From: Urophycis tenuis
Taxonomy: Eukaryota > Chordata > Actinopteri > Gadiformes > Phycidae
Reading direction: 5' to 3'
Length of the DNA: 64,000 bases
Assembly: GCA_036785325.1 (NCBI GenBank)
Contig: JAXIVH010000028.1
Coordinates: 5,310,946-5,374,945 of the forward strand
Both the position numbers and the translations under genes were made by a program. Every line of letters begins with the position of its first letter. The stretch's first letter is position 1. This document shows, piece after piece, positions 45,191 through 59,781 of the stretch. Below the pieces are notes generated by a model. It worked only from the letters and a program-made list of their open reading frames with translations. It did no database searches and was not told where the DNA came from.

Positions 45191-48100
45191 TAAGGTATGT
45201 TTTTAGCTGCTGGGTAGACTTCATTCAACCTGACGCAGTTTAGTCTGTGAGCAACCAAATTGCTCGCGGATGGGCTCATTTTAAGCGGGGAAATCTAAGG
45301 TTCCCAACGGCGTATGGCAAGACTATATTGAGTCATGGGTCGTTGAAATACTAAGCTAATTAATTTCTGTTCTTTATTGAAAGATTGATGTTAATTGAAA
45401 CGTTGAAGGTATGTTTTTAGCTGCTGGGTAGACTTCAGTCAACCTGACGCAGTTTTGTCTGTGAGCAACCAGACTGCTCGCGGATGGGCTCATTTTAAGC
45501 AGGGAAATCTAAGGTTCCCAACGGCGTATGGCAAGACTATATTGAGTCATGGGTCGTTGAAATACTAAGCTAATTAATTTCTGTTCTTTATTGAAAGATT
45601 GATCTTAATTGAAACGTTGAAGGTATGTTTTTAGCTGCTGGGTAGACTTCAGTCAACCTGACGCAGTTTTGTCTGTGAGCAACCAGACTGCTCGCGGATG
45701 GGCTCATTTTAAGCAGGGAAATCTAAGCTTTCCAACGGCGTATGGCTAGACTATATTGACTCATGGGTCATTGAAATACTAAGCTAATTAATTTGTGTTC
45801 TGTAAGGAAAGATTAAGTTAATTGAAACGTTGAAGGTTTTTTTTTAGCTGCTGGGTAGACTTTAGTCAACCTGACACAGTTTTGTCTCTGAGCAACCAAA
45901 TTGCTTGGGGATGGGCTCATTATAAGCGGGGAAATCTAAGCTTTCCAACGGCGTATGGCAAGACTATATTCACCAAAGGGCCGTTGAAATACTAAGCTAA
46001 TTAATTTGTGTTCTGTAAGGAAAGATTGATGTTAATTGAAACGTTAAAGGTATGTTTTTAGCTGCTGGGTAGACTTCAGTCAACCTGACGCAGTTTTGTC
46101 TCTGAGCAACTAAATTGCTTAGGGATGGGCTCATTTTAAGCGGGGAAATCTAAGCTTTCCAACGGCGTATGGCAAGACTATATTTACCAAAGGGTCGTTG
46201 AAATACTAAGCTAATTAATTTGTGTTCTGTAAGGAAAGATTGATGTTAATTGAAACGTTGAAGGTATGTTTTTAGCTGCTGGGTAGACTTCAGTCAACCT
46301 GACGCAGTTTAGTCTGTGATCAACCAGACTGCTCGCGGATGGGCTCATTTTAAGCGGGGAAATCTAAGCTTTCCAACGGCGTATGGCAAGACTATATTGA
46401 CTCATTGGTCGTTGAAATACTAAGCTAATTAATTTCTGTTCTTTATTGAAAGATTGATCTTAATTGAAACGTTGAAGGTATGTTTTTAGCTGCTGGGTAG
46501 ACTTCAGTCAACCTGACGCAGTTTTGTCTGTGAGCAACCAGACTGCTCGCGGATGGGCTCATTTTAAGCAGGGAAATCTAAGCTTTCCAACGGCGTATGG
46601 CTAGACTATATTGACTCATGGGTCGTTGAAATACTAAGCTAATTAATTTGTGTTCTGTAAGGAAAGATTAAGTTAATTGAAACGTTGAAGGTTTTTTTTT
46701 AGCTGCTGGGTAGACTTCAGTCAACCTGACACAGTTTTGTCTCTGAGCAACCAAATTGCTTGGGGATGGGCTCATTATAAGCGGGGAAATCTAAGCTTTC
46801 CAACGGCGTATGGCAAGACTATATTCACCAAAGAGCCGTTGAAATACTAAGCTAATTAATTTGTGTTCTGTAAGGAAAGATTGATGTTAATTGAAACGTT
46901 AAAGGTATGTTTTTAGCTGCTGGGTAGACTTCAGTCAACCTGACGCAGTTTTGTCTCTGAGCAACTAAATTGCTTAGGGATGGGCTCATTTTAAGCGGGG
47001 AAATCTAAGCTTTCCAACGGCGTATGGCAAGACTATATTTACCAAAGGGTCGTTGAAATACTAAGCTAATTAATTTGTGTTCTGTAAGGAAAGATTGATG
47101 TTAATTGAAACGTTGAAGGTATGTTTTTAGCTGCTGGGTAGACTTCAGTCAACCTGACGCAGTTTAGTCTGTGAGCAACCAAATTGCTCAGGGATGGGCT
47201 CATTATAAGCGGGGAAATCTAAGCTTTCCAACGGCGTATGGCAAGACTATATTCACCAAAGGGCCGTTGAAATACTAAGCTAATTAATTTGTGTTCTGTA
47301 AGGAAAGATTGATGTTAATTGAAACGTTAAAGGTATGTTTTTAGCTGCTGGGTAGACTTCATTCAACCTGACGCAGTTTAGTCTGTGATCAACCAGACTG
47401 CTCGCGGATGGGCTCATTTTAAGCGGGGAAATCTAAGCTTTCCAACGGCGTATGGTAAGACTATATTGACTCATGGGTCGTTGAAATACTAAGCTAATTA
47501 ATTTGTGTTCTGTAAGGAAAGATTGATGTTAATTGAAACGTTGAAGGTATGTTTTTAGCTGCTGGGTAGACTTCACTCAACCTGACACAGTTTTGTCTGT
47601 GAGCAACCAAATTGCTCGGGGATGGGCTCATTATAAGCGGGGAAATCTAAGCTTTCCAACGGCGTATGGCAAGACTATATTCACCAAAGGGTCGTTGAAA
47701 TACTAAGCTAATTAATTTGTGTTCTGTAAGGAAAGATTGATGTTAATTGAAACGTTTAAGGTATGTTTTTAGCTGCTGGGTAGACTTCAGTCAACCTGAC
47801 GCAGTTTAGTCTGTGATCAACCAGACTGCTGGCGGATGGGCTCATCTTAAGCAGGGAAATCTAAGCTTTTCAACGGCGTATGGTAAGACTATATTCACCA
47901 AAGGGCCGTTGAAATACTAAGCTAATTAATTTGTGTTCTGTAAGGAAAGATTGATGTTAATTGAAACGTTAAAGGTATGTTTTTGGCTGCTGGGTAGACT
48001 TCATTCAACCTGACGCAGTTTAGTCTGTGATCAACCAGACTGCTCGCGGATGGGCTCATTTTAAGCGGGGAAATCTAAGCTTTCCAACGGCGTATGGCAA

Positions 48101-51100
48101 GACTATATTGACTCATGGGTCGTTGAAATACTAAGCTAATTAATTTGTGTTCTGTAAGGAAAGATTGATGTTAATTGAAACGTTGAAGGTATGTTTTTAG
48201 CTGCTGGGTAGACTTCAGTCAACCTGACGCAGTTTAGTCTGTGAGCAACCAAATTGCTCGGGGATGGGCTCATTATAAGCGGGGAAATCTAAGCTTTCCA
48301 ACGGCGTATGGCAAGACTATATTCACCAAAGGGTCGTTGAAATACTAAGCTAATTAATTTGTGTTCTGTAAGGAAAGATTGATGTTAATTGAAACGTTGA
48401 AGGTATGTTTTTAGCTGCTGGGTAGACTTCAGTCAACCTGACGCAGTTTAGTCTGTGATCAACCAGACTGCTCGCAGATGGGCTCATTTTAAGCGGGGAA
48501 ATCTAAGCTTTCCAACGGCGTATGGCAAGACTATATCGACTCATGGGTCGTTGAAATACTAAGCTAATTAATTTGTGTTCTGTAAGGAAAGATTGATGTT
48601 AATTGAAACGTTGAAGGTATGTTTTTAGCTGCTGGGTAGACTTCAGTCAACCTGACGCAGTTTAGTCTGTGATCAACCAGACTGCTGGCGGATGGGCTCA
48701 TTTTAAGCAGGGAAATCTAAGCTTTTCAACGGCGTATGGTAAGACTATATTCACCAAAGGGCCGTTGAAATACTAAGCTAATTAATTTGTGTTCTGTAAG
48801 GAAAGATTGATGTTAATTGAAACGTTGAAGGTATGTTTTTAGCTGCTGGGTAGACTTCAGTCAACCTGACGCAGTTTAGTCTGTGATCAACCAGACTGCT
48901 CGCGGATGGGCTCATTTTAAGCGGGGAAATCTAAGGTTCCCAACGGCCTATGGCAAGACTATATTGAGTCATGGGTCGTTGAAATACTAAGCTAATTAAT
49001 TTCTGTTCTTTATTGAAAGATTGATCTTAATTGAAACGTTGAAGGTATGTTTTTAGCTGCTGGGTAGACTTCAGTCAACCTGACGCAGATTTGTCTGTGA
49101 GCAACCAAATTGCTCGGGGATGGGCTCATTATAAGCGGGGAAATCTAAGCTTTCCAACGGCGTATGGCAAGACTATATTCACCAAAGGGCCGTTGAAATA
49201 CTAAGCTAATTAATTTGTGTTCTGTAAGGAAAGATTGATGTTAATTGAAACGTTAAAGGTATGTTTTTAGCTGCTGGGTAGACTTCATTCAACCTGACGC
49301 AGTTTAGTCTGTGATCAACCAGACTGCTCGCAGATGGGCTCATTTTAAGCGGGGAAATCTAAGCTTTCCAACGGCGTATGGCAAGACTATATTGACTCAT
49401 GGGTCGTTGAAATACTAAGCTAATTAATTTGTGTTCTGTAAGGAAAGATTGATGTTAATTGAAACGTTGAAGGTATGTTTTTAGCTGCTGGGTAGACTTC
49501 ACTCAACCTGACACAGTTTTGTCTGTGAGCAACCAAATTGCTCGGGGATGGGCTCATTATAAGCGGGGAAATCTAAGCTTTCCAACGGCGTATGGCAAGA
49601 CTATATTCACCAAAGGGTCGTTGAAATACTAAGATAATTAATTTGTGTTCTGTAAGGAAAGATTGATGTTAATTGAAACGTTGAAGGTATGTTTTTAGCT
49701 GCTGGGTAGATTTCAGTCAACCTGACGCAGTTTAGTCTGTGATCAACCAGACTGCTGGCGGATGGGCTCATTTTAAGCAGGGAAATCTAAGCTTTTCAAC
49801 GGCGTATGGTAAGACTGTATTCACCAAAGGGCCGTTGAAATACTAAGCTAATTAATTTGTGTTCTGTAAGGAAAGATTGATGTTAATTGAAACGTTAAAG
49901 GTATGTTTTTGGCTGCTGGGTAGACTTCATTCAACCTGACGCAGTTTAGTCTGTGATCAACCAGACTGCTCGCGGATGGGCTCATTATAAGCGGGGAAAT
50001 CTAAGCTTTCCAACGGCGTATGGCAAGACTATATTCACCAAAGGGTCGTTGAAATACTAAGCTAATTAATTTGTGTTCTGTAAGGAAAGATTGATGTTAA
50101 TTGAAACGTTAAAGGTATGTTTTTAGCTGCTGGGTAGACTTCATTCAACCTGACGCAGTTTAGTCTGTGATCAACCAGACTGCTCGCGGATGGGCTCATT
50201 TTAAGCGGGGAAATCTAAGCTTTCCAACGGCGTATGGCAAGACTATATTGACTCATGGGTCATTGAAATACTAAGCTAATTAATTTGTGTTCTGTAAGGA
50301 AAGATTGATGTTAATTGAAACGTTGAAGGTATGTTTTTAGCTGCTGGGTAGACTTCATTCAACCTGACGCAGTTTAGTCTGTGATCAACCAGACTGCTCG
50401 CGGATGGGCTCATTTTAAGCGGGGAAATCTAAGCTTTCCAACGGCGTATGGCAAGACTATATTGACTCATGGGTCATTGAAATACTAAGCTAATTAATTT
50501 GTGTTCTGTAAGGAAAGATTGATGTTAATTGAAACGTTGAAGGTATGTTTTTAGCTGCTGGGTAGACTTCAGTCAACCTGACGCAGTTTAGTCTGTGATC
50601 AACCAGACTGCTCGCGGATGGGCTCATTTTAAGCGGGGAAATCTAAGCTTTCCAACAGCGTATGGCAAGAGTATATTGACTCATGGGTCGTTGAAATACT
50701 AAGCTAATTAATTTGTGTTCTGTAAGGAAAGATTGATGTTAATTGAAACGTTGAAGGTATGTTTTTAGCTGCTGGGTAGACTTCAGTCAACCTGACGCAG
50801 TTTAGTCTGTGATCAACCAGACTGCTCGAGGATGGGCTCATTTTAAGCGGGGAAATCTAAGCTTTCCAACGGCGTATGGCAAGACTATATTCACTAAAGG
50901 GTCGTTGAAATACTAAGCTAATTAATTAGTGTTCTGTAAGGAAAGATTGATGTTAATTGAAACGTTGAAGGTATGTCTTTAGCTGCTGTGTAGACTTCAG
51001 TCAACCTGACGCAGATTTGTCTGTGAGCAACCAAATTGCTCGGAGATGGGCTCATTTTAAACGGGGAAATCTAAGCTTTCCAACGACGTATGGCATGACT

Positions 51101-51160
51101 ATATTTGCCCATGGGTCGTCGAAATAATAAGCTGATTCATGTGTGTTCTGTTGGATGTGG
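45191..51160. repeat. 214-bp satellite array 13 (28 monomers)
   Basis: First monomer 45191, terminal monomer 50967. The distance is 27 x 214 minus two bases, explained by the same one-base-shorter word GATTAAGTTAATT in two monomers (near 45813 and 46668). Those two are 855 bases apart, so a four-monomer higher-order unit is present. Part of the array matches array 14 at an offset of 5,661. Confidence 0.96.
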
Positions 51161-51338
51161 AAAGAAAATAGCACACAAGTCATACCAAGTCACCTTTATT
51201 TTTCAGTGATAAACATTAATAACTAAACAGTATGGACATTGTATAAACAGTTGTATAAAAAGTGTAAACGGTATGAACAGTGTTCTTATAAAAGATATCA
51301 ATATCAATACTGATCACGTGTGTATTTTATATTTCCAG

Positions 51339-51842
51339 GTTATTTGTTGATGAGCCAGAGCCTGTGACTCCCACCAATCGGCCCGTTCAGCCCACTGCGT
51401 TGTCGTCCTCCACCCGGCCGAAGCCTCCTGCGCCCACCCGCCTCCAGCCGAGGCCTCCTGCTGCGTCAGCCTGTGGCCCGCCCGCCCCCTGTGTCGGCAG
51501 CACCCATACCGCTGGTCCTCCCCGCACAGCCACAGGCCCCCTCCGTCCTGCTTCGTGGGCCATCCTGCAGCTGTCTCTGCAGTCATCGTGTGTCAAAACC
51601 ATTCAAACTTGTATATGGTAACATTTCAAAATGACACCAGCATAAATGAGGACCTTGCAATAGGTTGTGTGTTACATGACCCCCCTGGCATACAGCTGTA
51701 TGTCTCTGTGAAGGTGGTTGTGAAGAACTGCATCCGGCTGAACAAGTACAAGTGCCGGTGAGGCAGCAACTCTCTCGAGGGGTTGCACGCCCACCTGGTT
51801 AACGCCATCCCTTCACAGCGATGTGGGATCATGCCGTTCCAA
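51339..51842 (+). pseudogene. Exon block copy 12 (TGA form)
   Basis: CAT at 51675 and TGA at 51759. A private C-to-T in ACCAATCGG near 51378 is silent in the proline-rich frame. The spacer upstream has TAACTAAACAG instead of TAAATAAACAG. Confidence 0.6.
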
Positions 51843-51852
51843 GTAAGTGATT

Positions 51853-51883
<31 letters not shown>

Positions 51884-52133
51884 GCGCATATATACACACA
51901 CACACACGCATATATACACACACATATATATATATACTTAAACATAGCTGACCCTTTTTTTCCCCCTTCTCGGGGATTATGCTCCCAGTTTTGATCTCGG
52001 ACGTCTGGTCACTTATAGCATATAATAATATTCTATTACTGTTAAGCCAACTATGAATAATAAAACAGGCCAAAACATGTGTCCTTTATCATAGCTACAC
52101 GTATTACAAAAAAAACGCGTGAATTGAAAAGTT
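51843..52133. repeat. Intron-like microsatellite segment of macro-unit 12 (shortest)
   Basis: 291 bases with a short CA run and a single CGCG step; standard layout. Confidence 0.88.
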
Positions 52134-55100
52134 GAAGGTATGTTTTTAGCTGCTGGGTAGACTTCAGTCAACCTGACGCAGTTTTGTCTGTGAGCAACCA
52201 AATTGCTCGGGGATGGGCTCATTTTAAGCGGGGAAATCTAAGGTTCCCAACGGCGTATGGCAAGATTATATTGAGTCATGGGTCGTTGAAATACTAAGCT
52301 AATTAATTTCTGTTCTTTATTGAAAGATTGATCTTAATTGAAACGTTGAAGGTATGTTTTTAGCTGCTGGGTAGACTTCAGTCAACCTGACGCAGTTTTG
52401 TCTGTGAGCAACCAGACTGCTCGCGGATGGGCTCATTTTAAGCGGGGAAATCTAAGCTTTCCAACGGCGTTTGGCAAGACTATATTGACTCATTGGTCGT
52501 TGAAATACTAAGCTAATTAATTTGTGATCTGTAAGGAAAGATTGATGTTAATTGAAACGTTGAAGGTATGTTTTTAGCTGCTGGGTAGACTTCAGTCAAC
52601 CTGACACAGTTTTGTCTCTGAGCAACCAAATTGCTTGGGGATGGGCTCATTTTAAGCGGGGAAATCTAAGCTTTCCAACGGCGTATGGCAAGACTATATT
52701 GACTCATGGGTCGTTGAAATACTAAGATAATTAATTTGTGTTCTGTAAGGAAAGATTGATGTTAATTGAAACGTTGAAGGTATGTTTTTAGCTGCTGGGT
52801 AGACTTCACTCAACCTGACACAGTTTTGTCTGTGATCAACCAGACTGCTGGCGGATGGGCTCATTTTAAGCAGGGAAATCTAAGCTTTTCAACGGCGTAT
52901 GGTAAGACTATATTCACCAAAGGGCCGTTGAAATACTAAGCTAATTAATTTGTGTTCTGTAAGGAAAGATTGATGTTAATTGAAACGTTAAAGATATGTT
53001 TTTGGCTGCTGGGTAGACTTCATTCAACCTGACGCAGTTTAGTCTGTGATCAACCAGACTGCTCGCGGATGGGCTCATTTTAAGCGGGGAAATCTAAGCT
53101 TTCCAACGGCGTATGGCAAGACTATATTGACTCATGGGTCGTTGAAATACTAAGCTAATTAATTTGTGTTCTGTAAGGAAAGATTGATGTTAATTGAAAC
53201 GTTGAAGGTATGTTTTTAGCTGCTGGGTAGACTTCACTCAACCTGACACAGTTTTGTCTGTGAGCAACCAAATTGCTCGGGGATGGGCTCATTATAAGCG
53301 GGGAAATCTAAGCTTTCCAACGGCGTATGGCAAGACTATATTCACCAAAGGGTCGTTGAAATACTAAGCTAATTAATTTGTGTTCTGTAAGGAAAGATTG
53401 ATGTTAATTGAAACGTTTAAGGTATGTTTTTAGCTGCTGGGTAGACTTCAGTCAACCTGACGCAGTTTAGTCTGTGATCAACCAGACTGCTGGCGGATGG
53501 GCTCATCTTAAGCAGGGAAATCTAAGCTTTTCAACGGCGTATGGTAAGACTATATTCACCAAAGGGCCGTTGAAATACTAAGCTAATTAATTTGTGTTCT
53601 GTAAGGAAAGATTGATGTTAATTGAAACGTTAAAGGTATGTTTTTGGCTGCTGGGTAGACTTCATTCAACCTGACGCAGTTTAGTCTGTGATCAACCAGA
53701 CTGCTCGCGGATGGGCTCATTTTAAGCGGGGAAATCTAAGCTTTTCAACGGCGTATGGCAAGACTATATTGACTCATGGGTCGTTGAAATACTAAGCTAA
53801 TTAATTTGTGTTCTGTAAGGAAAGATTGATGTTAATTGAAACGTTGAAGGTATGTTTTTAGCTGCTGGGTAGACTTCAGTCAACCTGACGCAGTTTAGTC
53901 TGTGAGCAACCAAATTGCTCGGGGATGGGCTCATTATAAGCGGGGAAATCTAAGCTTTCCAACGGCGTATGGCAAGACTATATTCACCAAAGGGTCGTTG
54001 AAATACTAAGCTAATTAATTTGTGTTCTGTAAGGAAAGATTGATGTTAATTGAAACGTTGAAGGTATGTTTTTAGCTGCTGGGTAGACTTCACTCAACCT
54101 GACACAGTTTTGTCTGTGAGCAACCAAATTGCTCGGAGATGGGCTCATTATAAGCGTGGAAATCTAAGCTTTCCAACTGCGTATGGCAAGACTATATTCA
54201 CCAAAGGGTCGTTGAAATACTAAGCTAATTAATTTGTGTTCTGTAAGGAAAGATTGATGTTAATTGAAACGTTTAAGGTATGTTTTTAGCTGCTGGGTAG
54301 ACTTCAGTCAACCTGACGCAGTTTAGTCTGTGATCAACCAGACTGCTGGCGGATGGGCTCATTTTAAGCAGGGAAATCTAAGCTTTTCAACGGCGTATGG
54401 TAAGACTATATTCACCAAAGGGCCGTTGAAATACTAAGCTAATTAATTTGTGTTCTGTAAGGAAAGATTGATGTTAATTGAAACGTTGAAGGTATGTTTT
54501 TAGCTGCTGGGTAGACTTCAGTCAACCTGACGCAGTTTAGTCTGTGATCAACCAGACTGCTCGCGGATGGGCTCATTTTAAGCGGGGAAATCTAAGGTTC
54601 CCAACGGCCTATGGCAAGACTATATTGAGTCATGGGTCGTTGAAATACTAAGCTAATTAATTTCTGTTCTTTATTGAAAGATTGATCTTAATTGAAACGT
54701 TGAAGGTATGTTTTTAGCTGCTGGGTAGACTTCAGTCAACCTGACGCAGATTTGTCTGTGAGCAACCAAATTGCTCGGGGATGGGCTCATTATAAGCGGG
54801 GAAATCTAAGCTTTCCAACGGCGTATGGCAAGACTATATTCACCAAAGGGCCGTTGAAATACTAAGCTAATTAATTTGTGTTCTGTAAGGAAAGATTGAT
54901 GTTAATTGAAACGTTAAAGGTATGTTTTTAGCTGCTGGGTAGACTTCATTCAACCTGACGCAGTTTAGTCTGTGATCAACCAGACTGCTCGCGGATGGGC
55001 TCATTTTAAGCGGGGAAATCTAAGCTTTCCAACGGCGTATGGCAAGACTATATTGACTCATGGGTCGTTGAAATACTAAGCTAATTAATTTGTGTTCTGT

Positions 55101-58100
55101 AAGGAAAGATTGATGTTAATTGAAACGTTGAAGGTATGTTTTTAGCTGCTGGGTAGACTTCACTCAACCTGACACAGTTTTGTCTGTGAGCAACCAAATT
55201 GCTCGGGGATGGGCTCATTATAAGCGGGGAAATCTAAGCTTTCCAACGGCGTATGGCAAGACTATATTCACCAAAGGGTCGTTGAAATACTAAGATAATT
55301 AATTTGTGTTCTGTAAGGAAAGATTGATGTTAATTGAAACGTTGAAGGTATGTTTTTAGCTGCTGGGTAGATTTCAGTCAACCTGACGCAGTTTAGTCTG
55401 TGATCAACCAGACTGCTGGCGGATGGGCTCATTTTAAGCAGGGAAATCTAAGCTTTTCAACGGCGTATGGTAAGACTGTATTCACCAAAGGGCCGTTGAA
55501 ATACTAAGCTAATTAATTTGTGTTCTGTAAGGAAAGATTGATGTTAATTGAAACGTTAAAGGTATGTTTTTGGCTGCTGGGTAGACTTCATTCAACCTGA
55601 CGCAGTTTAGTCTGTGATCAACCAGACTGCTCGCGGATGGGCTCATTATAAGCGGGGAAATCTAAGCTTTCCAACGGCGTATGGCAAGACTATATTCACC
55701 AAAGGGCCGTTGAAATACTAAGCTAATTAATTTGTGTTCTGTAAGGAAAGATTGATGTTAATTGAAACGTTAAAGGTATGTTTTTAGCTGCTGGGTAGAC
55801 TTCATTCAACCTGACGCAGTTTAGTCTGTGATCAACCAGACTGCTCGCGGATGGGCTCATTTTAAGCGGGGAAATCTAAGCTTTCCAACGGCGTATGGCA
55901 AGACTATATTGACTCATGGGTCGTTGAAATACTAAGCTAATTAATTTGTGTTCTGTAAGGAAAGATTGATGTTAATTGAAACGTTGAAGGTATGTTTTTA
56001 GCTGCTGGGTAGACTTCACTCAACCTGACACAGTTTTGTCTGTGAGCAACCAAATTGCTCGGGGATGGGCTCATTATAAGCGGGGAAATCTAAGCTTTCC
56101 AACGGCGTATGGCAAGACTATATTCACCAAAGGGTCGTTGAAATACTAAGATAATTAATTTGTGTTCTGTAAGGAAAGATTGATGTTAATTGAAACGTTG
56201 AAGGTATGTTTTTAGCTGCTGGGTAGATTTCAGTCAACCTGACGCAGTTTAGTCTGTGATCAACCAGACTGCTGGCGGATGGGCTCATTTTAAGCAGGGA
56301 AATCTAAGCTTTTCAACGGCGTATGGTAAGACTATATTCACCAAAGGGTCGTTGAAATACTAAGCTAATTAATTTGTGTTCTGTAAGGAAAGATTGATGT
56401 TAATTGAAACGTTGAAGGTATGTTTTTAGCTGCTGGGTAGACTTCAGTCAACCTGACGCAGTTTAGTCTGTGATCAACCAGACTGCTCGCGGATGGGCTC
56501 ATTTTAAGCGGGGAAATCTAAGCTTTCCAACGGCGTATGGCAAGACTATATCGACTCATGGGTCGTTGAAATACTAAGCTAATTAATTTGTGTTCTGTAA
56601 GGAAAGATTGATGTTAATTGAAACGTTGAAGGTATGTTTTTAGCTGCTGGGTAGACTTCAGTCAACCTGACGCAGTTTAGTCTGTGATCAACCAGACTGC
56701 TCGCGGATGGGCTCATTTTAAGCGGGGAAATCTAAGCTTTCCAACGGCGTATGGCAAGACTATATTCACCAAAGGGTCGTTGAAATACTAAGCTAATTAA
56801 TTTGTGTTCTGTAAGGAAAGATTGATGTTAATTGAAACGTTTAAGGTATGTTTTTAGCTGCTGGGTAGACTTCATTCAACCTGACGCAGTTTAGTCTGTG
56901 ATCAACCAGACTGCTCGCGGATGGGCTCATTTTAAGCGGGGAAATCTAAGCTTTCCAACGGCGTATGGCAAGACTATATTGACTCATGGGTCGTTGAAAT
57001 ACTAAGCTAATTAATTTGTGTTCTGTAAGGAAAGATTGATGTTAATTGAAACGTTGAAGGTATGTTTTTAGCTGCTGGGTAGACTTCACTCAACCTGACA
57101 CAGTTTTGTCTGTGAGCAACCAAATTGCTCGGGGATGGGCTCATTATAAGCGGGGAAATCTAAGCTTTCCAACGGCGTATGGCAAGACTATATTCACCAA
57201 AGGGTCGTTGAAATACTAAGATAATTAATTTGTGTTCTGTAAGGAAAGATTGATGTTAATTGAAACGTTGAAGGTATGTTTTTAGCTGCTGGGTAGATTT
57301 CAGTCAACCTGACGCAGTTTAGTCTGTGATCAACCAGACTGCTGGCGGATGGGCTCATTTTAAGCAGGGAAATCTAAGCTTTTCAACGGCGTATGGTAAG
57401 ACTGTATTCACCAAAGGGCCGTTGAAATACTAAGCTAATTAATTTGTGTTCTGTAAGGAAAGATTGATGTTAATTGAAACGTTAAAGGTATGTTTTTGGC
57501 TGCTGGGTAGACTTCATTCAACCTGACGCAGTTTAGTCTGTGATCAACCAGACTGCTCGCGGATGGGCTCATTATAAGCGGGGAAATCTAAGCTTTCCAA
57601 CGGCGTATGGCAAGACTATATTCACCAAAGGGCCGTTGAAATACTAAGCTAATTAATTTGTGTTCTGTAAGGAAAGATTGATGTTAATTGAAACGTTAAA
57701 GGTATGTTTTTAGCTGCTGGGTAGACTTCATTCAACCTGACGCAGTTTAGTCTGTGATCAACCAGACTGCTCGCGGATGGGCTCATTTTAAGCGGGGAAA
57801 TCTAAGCTTTCCAACGGCGTATGGCAAGACTATATTGACTCATGGGTCGTTGAAATACTAAGCTAATTAATTTGTGTTCTGTAAGGAAAGATTGATGTTA
57901 ATTGAAACGTTGAAGGTATGTTTTTAGCTGCTGGGTAGACTTCACTCAACCTGACACAGTTTTGTCTGTGAGCAACCAAATTGCTCGGGGATGGGCTCAT
58001 TATAAGCGGGGAAATCTAAGCTTTCCAACGGCGTATGGCAAGACTATATTCACCAAAGGGTCGTTGAAATACTAAGATAATTAATTTGTGTTCTGTAAGG

Positions 58101-59603
58101 AAAGATTGATGTTAATTGAAACGTTGAAGGTATGTTTTTAGCTGCTGGGTAGATTTCAGTCAACCTGACGCAGTTTAGTCTGTGATCAACCAGACTGCTG
58201 GCGGATGGGCTCATTTTAAGCAGGGAAATCTAAGCTTTTCAACGGCGTATGGTAAGACTATATTCACCAAAGGGCCGTTGAAATACTAAGCTAATTAATT
58301 TGTGTTCTGTAAGGAAAGATTGATGTTAATTGAAACGTTAAAGGTATGTTTTTGGCTGCTGGGTAGACTTCATTCAACCTGACGCAGTTTAGTCTGTGAT
58401 CAACCAGACTGCTCGCGGATGGGCTCATTTTAAGCGGGGAAATCTAAGCTTTCCAACGGCGTATGGCAAGACTATATTGACTCATGGGTCGTTGAAATAC
58501 TAAGCTAAGTAATTTGTGTTCTGTAAGGAAAGATTGATGTTAATTGAAACGTTGAAGGTATGTTTTTAGCTGCTGGGTAGACTTCAGTCAACCTGACGCA
58601 GTTTAGTCTGTGAGCAACCAAATTGCTCGGGGATGGGCTCATTATAAGCGGGGAAATCTAAGCTTTCCAACGGCGTATGGCAAGACTATATTCACTAAAG
58701 GGTCGTTGAAATACTAAGCTAATTAATTTGTGTTCTGTAAGGAAAGATTGATGTTAATTGAAACGTTGAAGGTATGTTTTTAGCTGCTGGGTAGACTTCA
58801 GTCAACCTGACGCAGTTTAGTCTGTGATCAACCAGACTGCTCGCGGATGGGCTCATTTTAAGCGGGGAAATCTAAGCTTTCCAACGGCGTATGGCAAGAC
58901 TATATTCACCAAAGGGTCGTTGAAATACTAAGCTAATTAATTTGTGTTCTGTAAGGAAAGATTGATGTTAATTGAAACGTTTAAGGTATGTTTTTAGCTG
59001 CTGGGTAGACTTCAGTCAACCTGACGCAGTTTAGTCTGTGATCAACCAGACTGCTCGCGGATGGGCTCATTTTAAGCGGGGAAATCTAAGCTTTCCAACG
59101 GCGTATGGCAAGACTATATTGACTCATGGGTCGTTGAAATACTAAGCTAATTAATTTTTGTTCTGTAAGGAAAGATTGATGTTAATTGAAACGTTGAAGG
59201 TATGCTTTTAGCTGCTGGGTAGACTTCAGTCAACCTGACGCAGTTTAGTCTGTGATCAACCAGACTGCTCGCGGATGGGCTCATTTTAAGCGGGGAAATC
59301 TAAGCTTTCGAACGGCGTATGGCAAGACTATATTCACTAAAGGGTCGTTGAAATGCTAAGCTAATTCATTTGTGTTCTGTAAGGAAAGATTGATGTTAAT
59401 TGAAACGTTGAAGGTATGTCTTTAGCTGCTGTGTAGACTTCAGTCAACCTGACGCAGATTTGTCTGTGAGCAACCAAATTGCTCGGAGATTGGCTCATTT
59501 TAAACGGGGAAATCTAAGCTTTCCAACGACGTATGGCATGACTATATTTGCCCATGGGTCGTCGAAATAATAAGCTGATTCATGTGTGTTCTGTTGGCTG
59601 TGG
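52134..59603. repeat. 214-bp satellite array 14 (35 monomers, longest)
   Basis: First monomer 52134, terminal monomer 59410, exactly 34 x 214 apart. The rare word TAGATTTCAGTC recurs with its ATTTCAG at 55371, 56227, 57297 and 58153. The spacings are 856, 1070 and 856, that is 4, 5 and 4 monomers, so higher-order units of four to five monomers are nested here. Confidence 0.96.
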
Positions 59604-59781
59604 AAAGAAAGTAGCACACAAGTCATACCAAGTCACCTTTATTTTTCAGTGATAAACATTAATAAATAAACAGTATGGACATTGTATAAACAGTTGTATA
59701 AAAAGTGTAAACGGTATGAACAGTGTTCTTATAAAAGATATCAATATCAATACTGATCACGTGTGTATTTTATATTTCCAG

